This document shows, piece by piece, positions 14,767 to 27,627 of a stretch of DNA of 64,000 nucleotides (its first letter is position 1; the number at the start of each line of letters is the position of its first letter). The notes beneath the pieces are model-generated. The model was not told where the DNA came from and searched no databases. It was given only the letters and a program-made list of their open reading frames with translations. The position numbers and the translations under genes are program-made. The stretch is from RH-AL1 sp964244495 (lineage in GTDB: Bacteria; Pseudomonadota; Alphaproteobacteria; Rhizobiales; Beijerinckiaceae): the NCBI GenBank assembly GCA_964244495.1, contig CAXTIU010000003.1:124001-188000 (forward strand). The letters are read 5' to 3'.

Positions 14767-17139
14767 ATGCACGGTGTCGAGAGCGAGGTCGGGTCTTCCC
14801 AGTCCGGGACGGGCACGCCCGATCGCGGCCTGCCGCGCCTGGCGTTCGGCACGGAGCGGATGGGTCTCGTCTCCCTCAAGGCGCCCTGGATCGTCGGCCT
14901 CGTCTTCCTCGCGCTGGCGATCGGCTCGGTGTTCGGCCTGCACCGGCTCAAGGTCGACGACTCGCTGAGCCAGCTGTTCCGCTCCAACACGCCCCAGTTC
15001 CGGCAGTACGAGGCGGTGACGCACGATTTCCCGTCGAGCGAGTACGACGTGCTCGTCGTGGTCACCGCGCCCGACCTGCTGGCGCGCGACAACGTCGAGA
15101 AGATCCGCACGCTGGTCACCGACCTCCAGCTCGTCGAGGGCGAGCGCTCGATCCTGTCGATGTTCTCGGCGCGGCAACCGCCGGAGGCCGGCCAGACGAT
15201 CCCGCCGCCGCTGTTCCCCGAGCCGCTCCCGGAGGGGTCGGCCTATCAGGGCGTGGTCGCCAAGGTCCGCGGCAACGAGCTCGTCAGCGGCAAGCTGCTG
15301 TCTCCCGACGGCACGCTGGCGCTGGTGGTCCTCGCCCTCAACCCGGAGGTCGCCTCTTCCGACAAGTCGGGCGCCATCGTCGCCGAGATCCGCAGGACGA
15401 TGGCCGACGACCTCGCCGGGTCCGACCTCAAGGGCGAACTCGCCGGCGTGCCGGTGATGCAGCTGGAGATCCACGAGTCCGTCGAGCGCGATCGCGTCGT
15501 CTACAACCTGATCGGCTTCGTCGCCGGCTGCCTGATCGCGATCCTGTTCTTCCGCCGCGTGTCCTTCATGCTGGTGGCGGCGGCGCCGCCGCTCGTCGCC
15601 ATCCTCATCGCGATCGGCGCGCTGGGCTGGCTCGACTTCCGGCTGAACATCTTCCTCAACGTGATGACCCCGCTCATCATGGTGATCAGCTTCTCCGACT
15701 CGATGCAGCTCACCTTCGCGATCCGCGACCGGCTGGTGGCTGGCGCCACCAAGGCGCAGGCGGTGCGCGGCGCGCTCGCCGTGGTGGGTCCCGCCTGCGT
15801 GTTGACGCACACCACCACCATGGTGTCCTTCGTCGCGCTGCTGTTCTCGGACTCGGACCTCATCAAGACCTTCGGCGAGGCCGGCCTGCTGACCACCGCC
15901 ATCGCGCTGGTCACCGTGCTCGTGCTGCTACCCCTCCTCGCGGTCACGCTGGTGCGCGGCGAGGCCAAACTGGCGGGGCGCAAGCCCGGCGCCGACGTCG
16001 CGATCAACGGGCTGCGCGGGTTCTGCCGCTGGATCGCCGAGCGCATGGTCGGCCGCCCGGGGCTCTACAGCCTGATCGGCATCGCGGTGTGCGTGGTGCT
16101 CTCGATCCTCTACGCCAACCTGACGCCGCGCTACCGCCTCGCCGACCAGGTGCCCAACAACGAGCAGGCGACCACCGCCAACGGTGCGCTCGACCGCAAG
16201 CTGACCGGGGCCAACCCGATCGACGTGCTGGTCCAGTTCCCGCCGGGCGCCGACCTGTACGCGCCCGACACGCTGGCGACGATCGAGGCGGTCCAGCGCA
16301 CGGTGGCGAGCGAGCCGGGCATCGGCAACGTGTTCTCGCTGCAGACGCTGCGCGATTGGCTGTCGCAGAAGCTCGGCGACGACGACGTGGCGACGCTGAG
16401 GAAATACGTCGGCTACCTGCCCAAGCCGCTCATCCGCCGCTTCGTCGCCGCCGACGATCGCTCGGTGGTGGTGTCCGGCCGCATCCCCGACGAGGACGCG
16501 AGCCGGCTCCTGCCGATCGTCGACAAGCTCGACGCGCGGCTCGACGCGGTGCGCGCCGCCCACCACGGCTACACGATCGCCGTGACCGGCCTCGCGGTGA
16601 TCGCGAGCCGCAACTCGGCCGCGATGATCGACAGGCTGTCGCGCGGCCTCACGATCGAGATCGTCTTCGTCGCCGCCTTCATCGGCTTGGCGTTCCGGTC
16701 GTGGAAGGTGATGCTGCTGTCGATCCTGCCGGGCATCTTCCCCATCGTCGCCTCGGGGGCGCTCCTCTACGCGATGGGCGAGGGGCTGCAGTTCGCGAGC
16801 GTCGTCGCGCTCACCGTGTCGTTCGGGCTCGGCCTCAGCGCCACCATCCACTTCCTCAACCGGCTGCGGCTGGAGGAGCGGCCCGGCGAGAACGCGGCGC
16901 TGGCGGTCGAGCGCGCGACGATCCTGGTCGGCCCCGCCCTGATCCTCACGTCGGTGGTTCTGGCCTGCGGCCTCGCGGTCACCGCCTTCTCGAACCTGCC
17001 GATGCTGCGCCTGTTCGGCTGGCTGTCCGCCTTCGCCATGATCGCCGCCCTGGTGGCCGACCTGCTCATCCTGCGCCCGACGGCGATGGTCCTCTACAGT
17101 TTGAGGGCACACGGTTTCCGGCGCAAGCCGGGGACGTGA
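14767..17139 (+). CDS. MMPL/RND-superfamily transporter
   Basis: A 790-residue inner-membrane permease. A first helix (about 38-57) is followed by a large periplasmic loop, a five-helix bundle (about 240-400), a second periplasmic loop and a final five-helix bundle, which is the duplicated architecture of MMPL/RND proteins. PSSEYDVLVVVT and SFSDSMQLTFAIRDRL in the fourth helix region fit the 'predicted exporter of the RND superfamily' group, related to the hopanoid/lipid exporters. No membrane-fusion or outer-membrane partner is encoded beside it, so a lipid or hydrophobic substrate is plausible but unproved. Divergent from the second pal gene. Confidence 0.82.
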   Translation: MHGVESEVGSSQSGTGTPDRGLPRLAFGTERMGLVSLKAPWIVGLVFLALAIGSVFGLHRLKVDDSLSQLFRSNTPQFRQYEAVTHDFPSSEYDVLVVVTAPDLLARDNVEKIRTLVTDLQLVEGERSILSMFSARQPPEAGQTIPPPLFPEPLPEGSAYQGVVAKVRGNELVSGKLLSPDGTLALVVLALNPEVASSDKSGAIVAEIRRTMADDLAGSDLKGELAGVPVMQLEIHESVERDRVVYNLIGFVAGCLIAILFFRRVSFMLVAAAPPLVAILIAIGALGWLDFRLNIFLNVMTPLIMVISFSDSMQLTFAIRDRLVAGATKAQAVRGALAVVGPACVLTHTTTMVSFVALLFSDSDLIKTFGEAGLLTTAIALVTVLVLLPLLAVTLVRGEAKLAGRKPGADVAINGLRGFCRWIAERMVGRPGLYSLIGIAVCVVLSILYANLTPRYRLADQVPNNEQATTANGALDRKLTGANPIDVLVQFPPGADLYAPDTLATIEAVQRTVASEPGIGNVFSLQTLRDWLSQKLGDDDVATLRKYVGYLPKPLIRRFVAADDRSVVVSGRIPDEDASRLLPIVDKLDARLDAVRAAHHGYTIAVTGLAVIASRNSAAMIDRLSRGLTIEIVFVAAFIGLAFRSWKVMLLSILPGIFPIVASGALLYAMGEGLQFASVVALTVSFGLGLSATIHFLNRLRLEERPGENAALAVERATILVGPALILTSVVLACGLAVTAFSNLPMLRLFGWLSAFAMIAALVADLLILRPTAMVLYSLRAHGFRRKPGT

Positions 17140-17316
17140 CGGCGTCGAATGCTGCAAATATGTCGGATGGTGTTGTAAACAGGTCGTTAAAGGGCTTTTT
17201 CCACTGAGACAATAAAGCAACGCCATCCCGTGAAGAGGCGCCCCTCCGCAATCCGTTAGTGAATTGGCGAAGGGGAGGGGGTAACACCAAGCGGTAATGA
17301 ATCGCTTGGAGATGAT
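17140..17316 (+). promoter_or_regulatory. AT-rich leader of the tandem porin genes
   Basis: Unusually AT-rich for this window (17150-17220, including AACAGGTCGTTAAAG and ACAATAAAGC), so promoter elements probably lie here, although I cannot assign a clean -35/-10 pair. Further down, CCCCTCC (17241-17247) can pair with GGAGGGG (17274-17280), leaving a 26-nt loop in the leader RNA. The ribosome-binding site is TTGGAGATG ahead of ATG 17317. None of this leader except the last 16 bp is repeated before the second porin copy. Confidence 0.5.
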
Positions 17317-18252
17317 ATGAACAAGTTTCTGATCGGCGCCGCTCTGGTCGCCGCTACGTCGACGACCGCACTCGCCGCCGATCTGCCGTCGCGCCGCGCT
17401 CCCCCGGTCTTCGCCCCCCCGATCGTGGCCCCGGCCTTCTCCTGGACGGGCTTCTACTTCGGTGGCACCGCCGGCTACGCCTTCGACGGCGAGGGCCAGA
17501 ACACCCTGATCACCAACACGGCGGCCCAGGCCAACGGCGTGGCGATCGGCAGCCGCCCCGGCTTCCTCAACAACCGCTCCAACGGCTTCACCGGCGGCGG
17601 CACCATCGGCTACAACTTCCAGCTCGGCGGCGGCATCCCGCTGCTCGCCGGCCTCGGCGGCGCGTTCAGCAGCGGCCTCGGGCCGATCCTCGGCAACGGC
17701 GGCGCCACCGGCGGCTTCGTGGCCGGCATCGAGGCGGACGCCGCCTACACCGACCTGGAAAAGACCACCAACTACGTCGGCGCGGTGACGGGCGCGATCA
17801 CCAACGACTTCAACGACACCCAGTTCGTCGGCACCGTCCGCGGCCGGCTCGGCTACGCCTTCGGCGACCTGCTGATCTTCGGGACGGGCGGCTTCGCCTA
17901 CGGTGAAGTGCGCACCCAGAGCCTGCTGTTCCCCGGCGTCGCCCCCGGCAACGCGGCCTACGCCGGCGCCTCCAACTCGCTGCGCACCGGCTACGCCTAC
18001 GGCGGCGGCGTCGAGTACGCCATTCCCACCACGTCGTTCCTGAACTTCTTCAAGTCCAGCGCCGTGACGGTGAAGGCCGAGTTCATCCACTTCGACCTCG
18101 GCAGCCAGAACGTCATCCTCGCCAACACCGCCGGCGGCAACGGCGTCTCGCAGACCGACCGCGTCCACACCGAGGGCAACCTCGTGCGCGCCGGCCTGAA
18201 CTACAAGATCGACTTCAACCCGGCGCCGGCCCCGGTCGTCGCCCGCTACTGA
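17317..18252 (+). CDS. Outer-membrane beta-barrel protein (Omp25/Omp31-like porin), copy 1
   Basis: A 311-residue exported protein. A Sec signal peptide (MNKFLIGAALVAA, cleavage after ALAA near residue 21) precedes a Pro-rich stretch and the conserved SWTGFYFGGTAGYAFDG strand that opens Omp25/Omp31-type barrels of Hyphomicrobiales. Repeated amphipathic strands follow, with GGGTIGYNFQ, GRLGYAFGDLLIFGTGGFAYG and GGGVEYAI as family markers, and LVRAGLNYKIDF as the penultimate strand. The C-terminus ends PVVARY, an aromatic residue as expected for BAM recognition. Compared with typical members, a long Gly-rich loop (about residues 85-145) is inserted. Confidence 0.9.
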   Translation: MNKFLIGAALVAATSTTALAADLPSRRAPPVFAPPIVAPAFSWTGFYFGGTAGYAFDGEGQNTLITNTAAQANGVAIGSRPGFLNNRSNGFTGGGTIGYNFQLGGGIPLLAGLGGAFSSGLGPILGNGGATGGFVAGIEADAAYTDLEKTTNYVGAVTGAITNDFNDTQFVGTVRGRLGYAFGDLLIFGTGGFAYGEVRTQSLLFPGVAPGNAAYAGASNSLRTGYAYGGGVEYAIPTTSFLNFFKSSAVTVKAEFIHFDLGSQNVILANTAGGNGVSQTDRVHTEGNLVRAGLNYKIDFNPAPAPVVARY

Positions 18253-18260
18253 CGGGACCC

Positions 18261-18290
18261 GGCGCGCCGCTCGACCACGAGCGGCGCGCC
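18261..18290 (+). terminator. Perfect 13-bp hairpin after porin copy 1
   Basis: GGCGCGCCGCTCG, loop ACCA, then CGAGCGGCGCGCC: a perfect GC-rich stem 8 bp after the stop, with no T-run behind it. It may only attenuate transcription or protect the 3' end; copy 2 would need read-through or a promoter in the 40-bp spacer. The same hairpin follows copy 2. Confidence 0.7.
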
Positions 18291-18329
18291 ACCCTCGCAG
18301 ATGGCGCTCAACATCGCTTGGAGATGGAC

Positions 18330-19265
18330 ATGAACAAGTTTCTGATCGGCGCCGCTCTGGTCGCCGCCACGTCGACGACCGCACTCGCCGCCGATCTGCC
18401 GTCGCGCCGCGCTCCCCCGGTCTTCGCCCCCCCGATCGTGGCCCCGGCCTTCTCCTGGACGGGCTTCTACTTCGGTGGCACCGCCGGCTACGCCTTCGAC
18501 GGCGAGGGCCAGAACACCCTGATCACCAACACGGCGGCCCAGGCCAACGGCGTGGCGATCGGCAGCCGCCCCGGCTTCCTCAACAACCGCTCCAACGGCT
18601 TCACCGGCGGCGGCACCATCGGCTACAACTTCCAGCTCGGCGGCGGCATCCCGCTGCTCGCCGGCCTCGGCGGCGCGTTCAGCAGCGGCCTCGGGCCGAT
18701 CCTCGGCAACGGCGGCGCCACCGGCGGCTTCGTGGCCGGCATCGAGGCGGACGCCGCCTACACCGACCTGGAAAAGACCACCAACTACGTCGGCGCGGTG
18801 ACGGGCGCGATCACCAACGACTTCAACGACACCCAGTTCGTCGGCACCGTCCGCGGCCGGCTCGGCTACGCCTTCGGCGACCTGCTGATCTTCGGGACGG
18901 GCGGCTTCGCCTACGGTGAAGTGCGCACCCAGAGCCTGCTGTTCCCCGGCGTCGCCCCCGGCAACGCGGCCTACGCCGGCGCCTCCAACTCGCTGCGCAC
19001 CGGCTACGCCTACGGCGGCGGCGTCGAGTACGCCATTCCCACCACGTCGTTCCTGAACTTCTTCAAGTCCAGCGCCGTGACGGTGAAGGCCGAGTTCATC
19101 CACTTCGACCTCGGCAGCCAGAACGTCATCCTCGCCAACACCGCCGGCGGCAACGGCGTCTCGCAGACCGACCGCGTCCACACCGAGGGCAACCTCGTGC
19201 GCGCCGGCCTGAACTACAAGATCGACTTCAACCCGGCGCCGGCCCCGGTCGTCGCCCGCTACTGA
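18330..19265 (+). CDS. Outer-membrane beta-barrel protein (Omp25/Omp31-like porin), copy 2
   Basis: A 311-residue protein, the same as copy 1 in every residue I can compare. ATG at 18330 aligns with the copy 1 start; an in-frame TTG at 18318 would add MEMD but has no homologous counterpart. It has the same signal peptide, barrel and PVVARY tail. The ribosome-binding site TTGGAGATGG is retained, but the copy lacks the AT-rich leader, so expression probably depends on read-through from copy 1 past a strong hairpin. Tandem porin copies usually raise gene dosage or feed antigenic and permeability variation by recombination. Confidence 0.9.
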   Translation: MNKFLIGAALVAATSTTALAADLPSRRAPPVFAPPIVAPAFSWTGFYFGGTAGYAFDGEGQNTLITNTAAQANGVAIGSRPGFLNNRSNGFTGGGTIGYNFQLGGGIPLLAGLGGAFSSGLGPILGNGGATGGFVAGIEADAAYTDLEKTTNYVGAVTGAITNDFNDTQFVGTVRGRLGYAFGDLLIFGTGGFAYGEVRTQSLLFPGVAPGNAAYAGASNSLRTGYAYGGGVEYAIPTTSFLNFFKSSAVTVKAEFIHFDLGSQNVILANTAGGNGVSQTDRVHTEGNLVRAGLNYKIDFNPAPAPVVARY

Positions 19266-19273
19266 TGGGACCC

Positions 19274-19303
19274 GGCGCGCCGCTCGACCACGAGCGGCGC
19301 GCC
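19274..19303 (+). terminator. Perfect 13-bp hairpin after porin copy 2
   Basis: Same sequence as the hairpin at 18261-18290, part of the duplicated unit, again without a T-run. Confidence 0.7.
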
Positions 19304-19318
19304 ACCCTTCCCAAGCGA

Positions 19319-19348
19319 AAGGCCCCGATCCTCGCGGATCGGGGCCTT
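19319..19348. terminator. Bidirectional terminator between porin copy 2 and the convergent gene
   Basis: AAGGCCCCGATCC, loop TCGC, GGATCGGGGCCTT: a 13-bp perfect stem flanked by AA on one side and TT on the other, placed between two convergent genes (18330+ and 19380-). It is the best rho-independent-like structure in this region and would stop transcription from either side. Confidence 0.75.
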
Positions 19349-19379
19349 ACTCATGCGTCGACCTGTGCGAAGGCGCGGC

Positions 19380-19877
19380 TCAGGTCTTCGACATCGTCAC
19401 CAGCACGTTCTTGATGTCGGTGCCGGTGGGGCTGATCGTGACCGATTGCTGGCCGCCGCGGGCGGCGATGCCGATGCTCGCGGTGAAACCGAGGCCGTTG
19501 ACCTGCGCGGAAATCTGCGTCGGGCCGATCCGCCCGACGATGTGGCCCTTCGCGTTGCGCGAGGTTTCCGCCCAATCGCCCGAAATGGTGTCCCCCTCGG
19601 CGGCGACCTTGCTGACGACGTTGAACTTGTAGCTGTCGCTGGCGCAGGTCAGGTTCTGGCTGAGCGTCGAGCCGCCGCCGCCGACGTCGTAGTGCGCCCG
19701 GCAGCGCAGCTTCTCCTTCGAGCCGTTATCGATGGTGATGACGCCCGTGCCCGTCCAATTGCCTTCGAACGAGGCGAAAGGGCCGGCCGCCTGCGCGAAG
19801 CCGACGGACGACGTCAGCAGGATGAGGGCGAGCGTGCTGCGGAGCGGCACGCCGAAGGGTCCGTTCGGTCGAGTCAT
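19380..19877 (-). CDS. Exported hypothetical protein with a lipocalin-like beta fold
   Basis: A 165-residue secreted protein. ATG at 19877 follows GAGGATATCGACGC; a longer frame to 20099 has no similarity or signal. The signal peptide spans about residues 10-34 (STLALILLTSSVGFAQA). The mature part opens with FASFEGNWTGTGVITI, then alternating beta strands with two cysteines (LRCRAHYDV and NLTCASD) that may form a disulfide, and ends VLVTMSKT. The GNWxGxG start and strand pattern resemble small exported beta-barrel proteins common in Hyphomicrobiales, but I know no function. Confidence 0.75.
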   Translation of the reverse strand: MTRPNGPFGVPLRSTLALILLTSSVGFAQAAGPFASFEGNWTGTGVITIDNGSKEKLRCRAHYDVGGGGSTLSQNLTCASDSYKFNVVSKVAAEGDTISGDWAETSRNAKGHIVGRIGPTQISAQVNGLGFTASIGIAARGGQQSVTISPTGTDIKNVLVTMSKT

Positions 19878-20237
19878 GCGTCGATATCCTCGTGATGGTC
19901 GATGTCGTCGCGGCCAAGTCAAACGAGCGCGCCCGCGTGCCGACCTCGTACGGTTGGCGTCACGTCTATCGTCGCCGGCGCGCTTCGACAAGGTGTCCAA
20001 TGCGCCCGCCCTGTGACGCGCGAGCGGAGCCCTTCCTCGTCGTCCGCGGGGCGCCCGCCCCGCACGGCAAGCCTTGCATTCAAGAAGACACCTCGTCACA
20101 AGGTGCCTCGCTTTCAGGCTCGGGCCGCGTCCGGGCCTTTCCGCGCGCGTCGTCCCGGCGCGACCCCTCCAAGATGCAGACCCGCCGAGACCAAGCCCGC
20201 CAAGACTTCAGCCCGCCAAGACGCGATGGGACCCATC
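19878..20237 (+). other. 360-bp region upstream of carB with short direct repeats
   Basis: No credible gene. Close to carB, AGCCCGCCAAGAC occurs at 20194-20206 and 20210-20222, with a diverged third unit just before (16-bp period). The rest is ordinary GC-rich sequence; the carB promoter must lie here, but no -35/-10 pair stands out. carA is not adjacent. Confidence 0.5.
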
Positions 20238-23567
<3,330 letters not shown>

Positions 23568-23644
23568 CGGCGTCCCCGGAGGGTCGTGCTGCGGGCCTTT
23601 AGCCTATGTTGATTGTCTACGATATCGCGACGAGATGAGAAGAG

Positions 23645-24124
23645 ATGGCACAGCTCGATAAGATCCCGATGACGCCGGGCGGTCATACCGCGCTGGAGGA
23701 GGAACTGCGCCATCGCCAGCAGGTGGAGCGGCCCCGCATCGTCGAGGCGATCGCCGAGGCGCGCTCGCACGGCGACTTGTCGGAGAACGCCGAGTACCAT
23801 TCCGCCAAGGAGGCGCAGAGCCACAACGAGGGTCGCATCGCCGAGCTCGAGGACAAGCTGTCGCGCGCCGAGGTGATCGATGTCACCAAGCTGTCCGGCT
23901 CCACCGTGATGTTCGGCGCCACCGTCACCCTCGTCGACGAGGACACGGACGAGGAGAAAATCTACCAGCTCGTCGGCGAGAGCGAGGCGGACGTGAAGGG
24001 CGGCAAGGTGTCGATCACCTCGCCGACCGCGCGCGCGCTGATCGGCAAGAAGAAGGGCGACACCGTGGAGGTGAACACGCCCGGCGGCGGCAAGAGCTAC
24101 GAGATCCTGAAGGTGGCGTTCTAG
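23645..24124 (+). CDS. greA: Transcription elongation factor GreA
   Basis: A 159-residue factor that rescues backtracked RNA polymerase by stimulating transcript cleavage. The N-terminal coiled coil (IPMTPGGHTALEEELRHRQ) carries the acidic tip DLSENAEYHSAKE, with the Asp and Glu that reach the polymerase active site; the C-terminal FKBP-like domain ends with VNTPGGGKSYEILKV. ATG at 23645 is preceded by GAGAAGAG. It lies 77 bp after carB, as in many alphaproteobacteria. Confidence 0.97.
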   Translation: MAQLDKIPMTPGGHTALEEELRHRQQVERPRIVEAIAEARSHGDLSENAEYHSAKEAQSHNEGRIAELEDKLSRAEVIDVTKLSGSTVMFGATVTLVDEDTDEEKIYQLVGESEADVKGGKVSITSPTARALIGKKKGDTVEVNTPGGGKSYEILKVAF

Positions 24125-24189
24125 CCGAGGCAACGTCTCGGGCGCACGGCGGTTCAGCGGGCATCACGCAACCCGAAGGACATGTGGCC

Positions 24190-24765
24190 ATGCGCCTGCC
24201 GCCCCTCCCGCCCGAAACCCTCGACACCGACGCGCGCGCCTACCACGACGAGTCCGTGCGCTTCATCGACGGGACGTTCTCCGGCTTCAGGACTCGCGAC
24301 GATCGCGGCGCGCTGCTCGGGCCATGGACGGTCTGGATCCGCGATCCCGCGATCGGCCGCGCCACGCAGGGGCTGCTGACGGCGATCGGCCAGCTCGACG
24401 CCCTGCCCAAGCGCACCCACGAGATCGTCATCCTCGCCGTCGGCGCGCGCTACAACGTGGTCTTCGAGCTTTACGCCCACACCGCCGTGGCGCGCGAGGC
24501 CGGGCTCGACGAGCGGCAGGTGTCCGCGCTGGTCGCCGGGCGCCAGCCCGAGGGCTTGTCGGACGCGGAGGCGCTGGCCTTCGACTGCGCCGCCGCGCTC
24601 GCCGAAGGCTCCGTGCTGCCCGGCTTCCTTTACGCGGCGGCGGACAAGGCGCTGGGCACGAAAGGCCTCAGCCAACTCATCTACCTCGTGGGCGCGTACG
24701 CCTACGTGTCGACGCTGCTGAACGCCCACGATGTGCCGGCGCCGGAGCTGACCGCGCGTCCGTGA
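24190..24765 (+). CDS. Carboxymuconolactone decarboxylase (CMD) family protein
   Basis: A 191-residue helical protein with the AhpD/CMD fold: HEIVILAVGARYNVVFELYAHTAVARE (about residues 78-104) is the conserved helix pair. The AhpD CxxC is missing; the equivalent segment reads YNVVFELYAH with the proton-relay Glu and His kept. This points to a peroxidase-like or decarboxylase-like variant of unknown substrate rather than AhpD. ATG at 24190 follows GAAGGA by nine bases; GTG at 24184 is an alternative. Confidence 0.8.
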   Translation: MRLPPLPPETLDTDARAYHDESVRFIDGTFSGFRTRDDRGALLGPWTVWIRDPAIGRATQGLLTAIGQLDALPKRTHEIVILAVGARYNVVFELYAHTAVAREAGLDERQVSALVAGRQPEGLSDAEALAFDCAAALAEGSVLPGFLYAAADKALGTKGLSQLIYLVGAYAYVSTLLNAHDVPAPELTARP

Positions 24766-24861
24766 TCGGCCGGCCGCGGCACCCAAACCGCTGGACCGGC
24801 CCGAGGCTCCTGTGGCATGGAATGCGCGCGAGCCGCCCGCTCCGACGTGGGCCGTTCGCGC

Positions 24862-24948
24862 GCGGGCGTGGTGGAACTGGTAGACGCGCCGGACTCAAAA
24901 TCCGGTTCTGGAGACAGAGTGTCGGTTCGATTCCGACCGCCCGCACCA
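24862..24948 (+). tRNA. tRNA-Leu (CAA)
   Basis: A class II tRNA. The acceptor stem GCGGGCG (24862-24868) pairs with CGCCCGC (24938-24944), followed by discriminator A and an encoded CCA (24946-24948). The D-arm GTGGTGGAACTGGTAGACGC is typical for Leu. The anticodon stem CCGGA/TCCGG encloses loop CTCAAAA, giving anticodon CAA, which reads UUG. The long variable arm (TTCTGGAGACAGAG) and the T-loop GGTTCGATTCC are intact. No integrase lies nearby. Confidence 0.97.
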
Positions 24949-25354
24949 TGCCTTGTGGTCCCTCGTCGACGGCCTGATACCGGACATCGCACCCATGATC
25001 GGAGGCTCCCCGCCGCTGGTGGCGGGGCCGCGCGCCCTGGGCGCTGAACCCGCGGGGCGGGGACAACTGGCCGACGCCCGCCGAGAAGGCGCGCCCGTTC
25101 TTCGACCACGAGCCGCCCTCGACATCATCGGGGCCGTCCCCGGCACGGCAAGCCTCGACGTTCGCCGAAAGACCGCCGGATGGGACGACCGTGTCGAGAA
25201 AGCCATCGCCCGGGGCTGGCCGTGAGCTTCAAGCGACTGCCCTGGATCGCGCCTTTTCGGCTTGCCTCCCCGTCCCCGCGAACCTATGGTCCCGCCGCCT
25301 CGGCCAAGGGTGCGCCCCAGCGTGCGCCTTCCTGTGGCCGGCAAGGAGCCCGCC
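24949..25354. other. 406-bp region between tRNA-Leu and the aminotransferase
   Basis: No convincing gene; the longest frame (24953-25225) lacks a ribosome-binding site and any family resemblance. CCCCGCC (25008-25014) and GGCGGGG (25021-25027) form a short hairpin about 60 bp after the tRNA, without a T-run. There is no integrase, direct repeat of the tRNA 3' end, or other sign of an integrated element. The ribosome-binding site GCAAGGAGCC for the next gene ends the region. Confidence 0.5.
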
Positions 25355-26557
<1,203 letters not shown>

Positions 26558-26640
26558 CGGGGTCGGGCTCCGCCCGGTGAACCTTCGCGACGATGGCGCG
26601 TATGGCTTGACGAGGCCGAGGCGGCCGAAGGGCGGTAACC

Positions 26641-27534
26641 ATGGCATGGCCTTGGCCGGTGGGGTGGCCGATGAACCGGGTCGGGCTCGTCAACGCGCTG
26701 GCGGTCGGTCGCGACGTCGTCGTCACCCCCGACATCCGCTTCGCCGACGGCCGGCGCGGGCTGCTCGACGTTTACGCCTCGAAGGCGGTGCACGAAGGCA
26801 AGGCGCACGACGCTCCGATGGTCGTGTTCTTCTACGGCGGCGGCTGGGAGGACGGCGCTAAAGCGGACTACCGCTTCGCCGCCGTGGCGCTGGCCAAGCG
26901 CGGGGTGGTCGTCGCCGTGGCGGACTACCGGCTCTACCCCGACGTGCGATACCCCGACTTCATCGGCGACGGGGCGCGGGCGGTGCGCTGGGCGCGGCGC
27001 AACGCCACCGAGTTCGGCGCCGATCCCGGCCTGATCTTCCTCCTCGGCCATTCCGCCGGCGCCTACATCGCCGCCATGCTCGCGCTCGACAAGCGCTACC
27101 TCGATCCCGAGAGCCTCGCCGCGCTGGCCGGCGTGGTCGGGCTGGCCGGACCCTACGACTTCCTGCCGCTGCGCAGCGAGACGCTGAAGCGCATCTTCGC
27201 TCCCGCCGGCGGCGACCTGTCGTCGTCCCAGCCGATCACCCACGCCAGGGGCGACGCCGCGCCGATGCTGCTGATCTCGGGGCTCGCCGACACCCGCGTG
27301 AAGCCGGACAACGCGCGCCGCCTGGCCGCCCGCGTCACGGCGCTGGGCGGCCAGGCGGAGACGCGCTTCTACAGGCACGTGAACCACACGCTGGTGATGG
27401 CGGCCTTCAGCCCCCTGCTGCGGCCGTGCGCGCCCGCGCTCCACGACACGCTGGCCTTCATCGCGGCGCGCACGGACGTGCTCCGCCCCAGGCCCGGCTC
27501 GCCGCACTTCTTCCACCGCAGCCGCTCGGCCTAG
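26641..27534 (+). CDS. Alpha/beta-hydrolase (carboxylesterase/kynurenine formamidase-like)
   Basis: A 297-residue serine hydrolase. The oxyanion-hole motif YGGGWEDGAK lies near residue 62, the nucleophile elbow GHSAGAY near residue 140, and a His in YRHVNHTLVM near residue 247 completes the expected triad; ISGLADTRVK carries the Asp. The pattern is that of the BD-FAE / esterase-lipase group that includes kynurenine formamidases. No signal peptide, so probably cytoplasmic. ATG 26641 has AAGGGC upstream; ATG 26671 is a possible alternative. Confidence 0.8.
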   Translation: MAWPWPVGWPMNRVGLVNALAVGRDVVVTPDIRFADGRRGLLDVYASKAVHEGKAHDAPMVVFFYGGGWEDGAKADYRFAAVALAKRGVVVAVADYRLYPDVRYPDFIGDGARAVRWARRNATEFGADPGLIFLLGHSAGAYIAAMLALDKRYLDPESLAALAGVVGLAGPYDFLPLRSETLKRIFAPAGGDLSSSQPITHARGDAAPMLLISGLADTRVKPDNARRLAARVTALGGQAETRFYRHVNHTLVMAAFSPLLRPCAPALHDTLAFIAARTDVLRPRPGSPHFFHRSRSA

Positions 27535-27627
27535 AGATCGGCCCGATGCGGGACGCCTCGCGTTGGCTCCGCGTCGCCGACATCGCGACGCGTCCGCGGC
27601 GCGGCCCCATGCCAGGGCAGCGCCGTT

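Larger units (their letters stand above)
17301..19308 (+). repeat. Near-perfect ~1-kb tandem duplication of a porin gene
   Basis: Copy 1 spans about 17301-18295 and copy 2 about 18313-19308. The duplicated unit covers the last bases of the leader (ATCGCTTGGAGATG), the whole 936-bp gene and the downstream 30-bp hairpin. The two genes encode the same 311-residue protein; I see one synonymous difference (GCT versus GCC near codon 13), a one-base indel plus changes just before the ATG, and one change after the stop. Divergence this small implies a very recent duplication or active gene conversion. Confidence 0.95.

Noticed and set aside
24953..25225. A 90-codon frame after tRNA-Leu as a gene or integrase remnant.
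   Set aside because: No ribosome-binding site, no family resemblance and no repeat of the tRNA end that would indicate integration.
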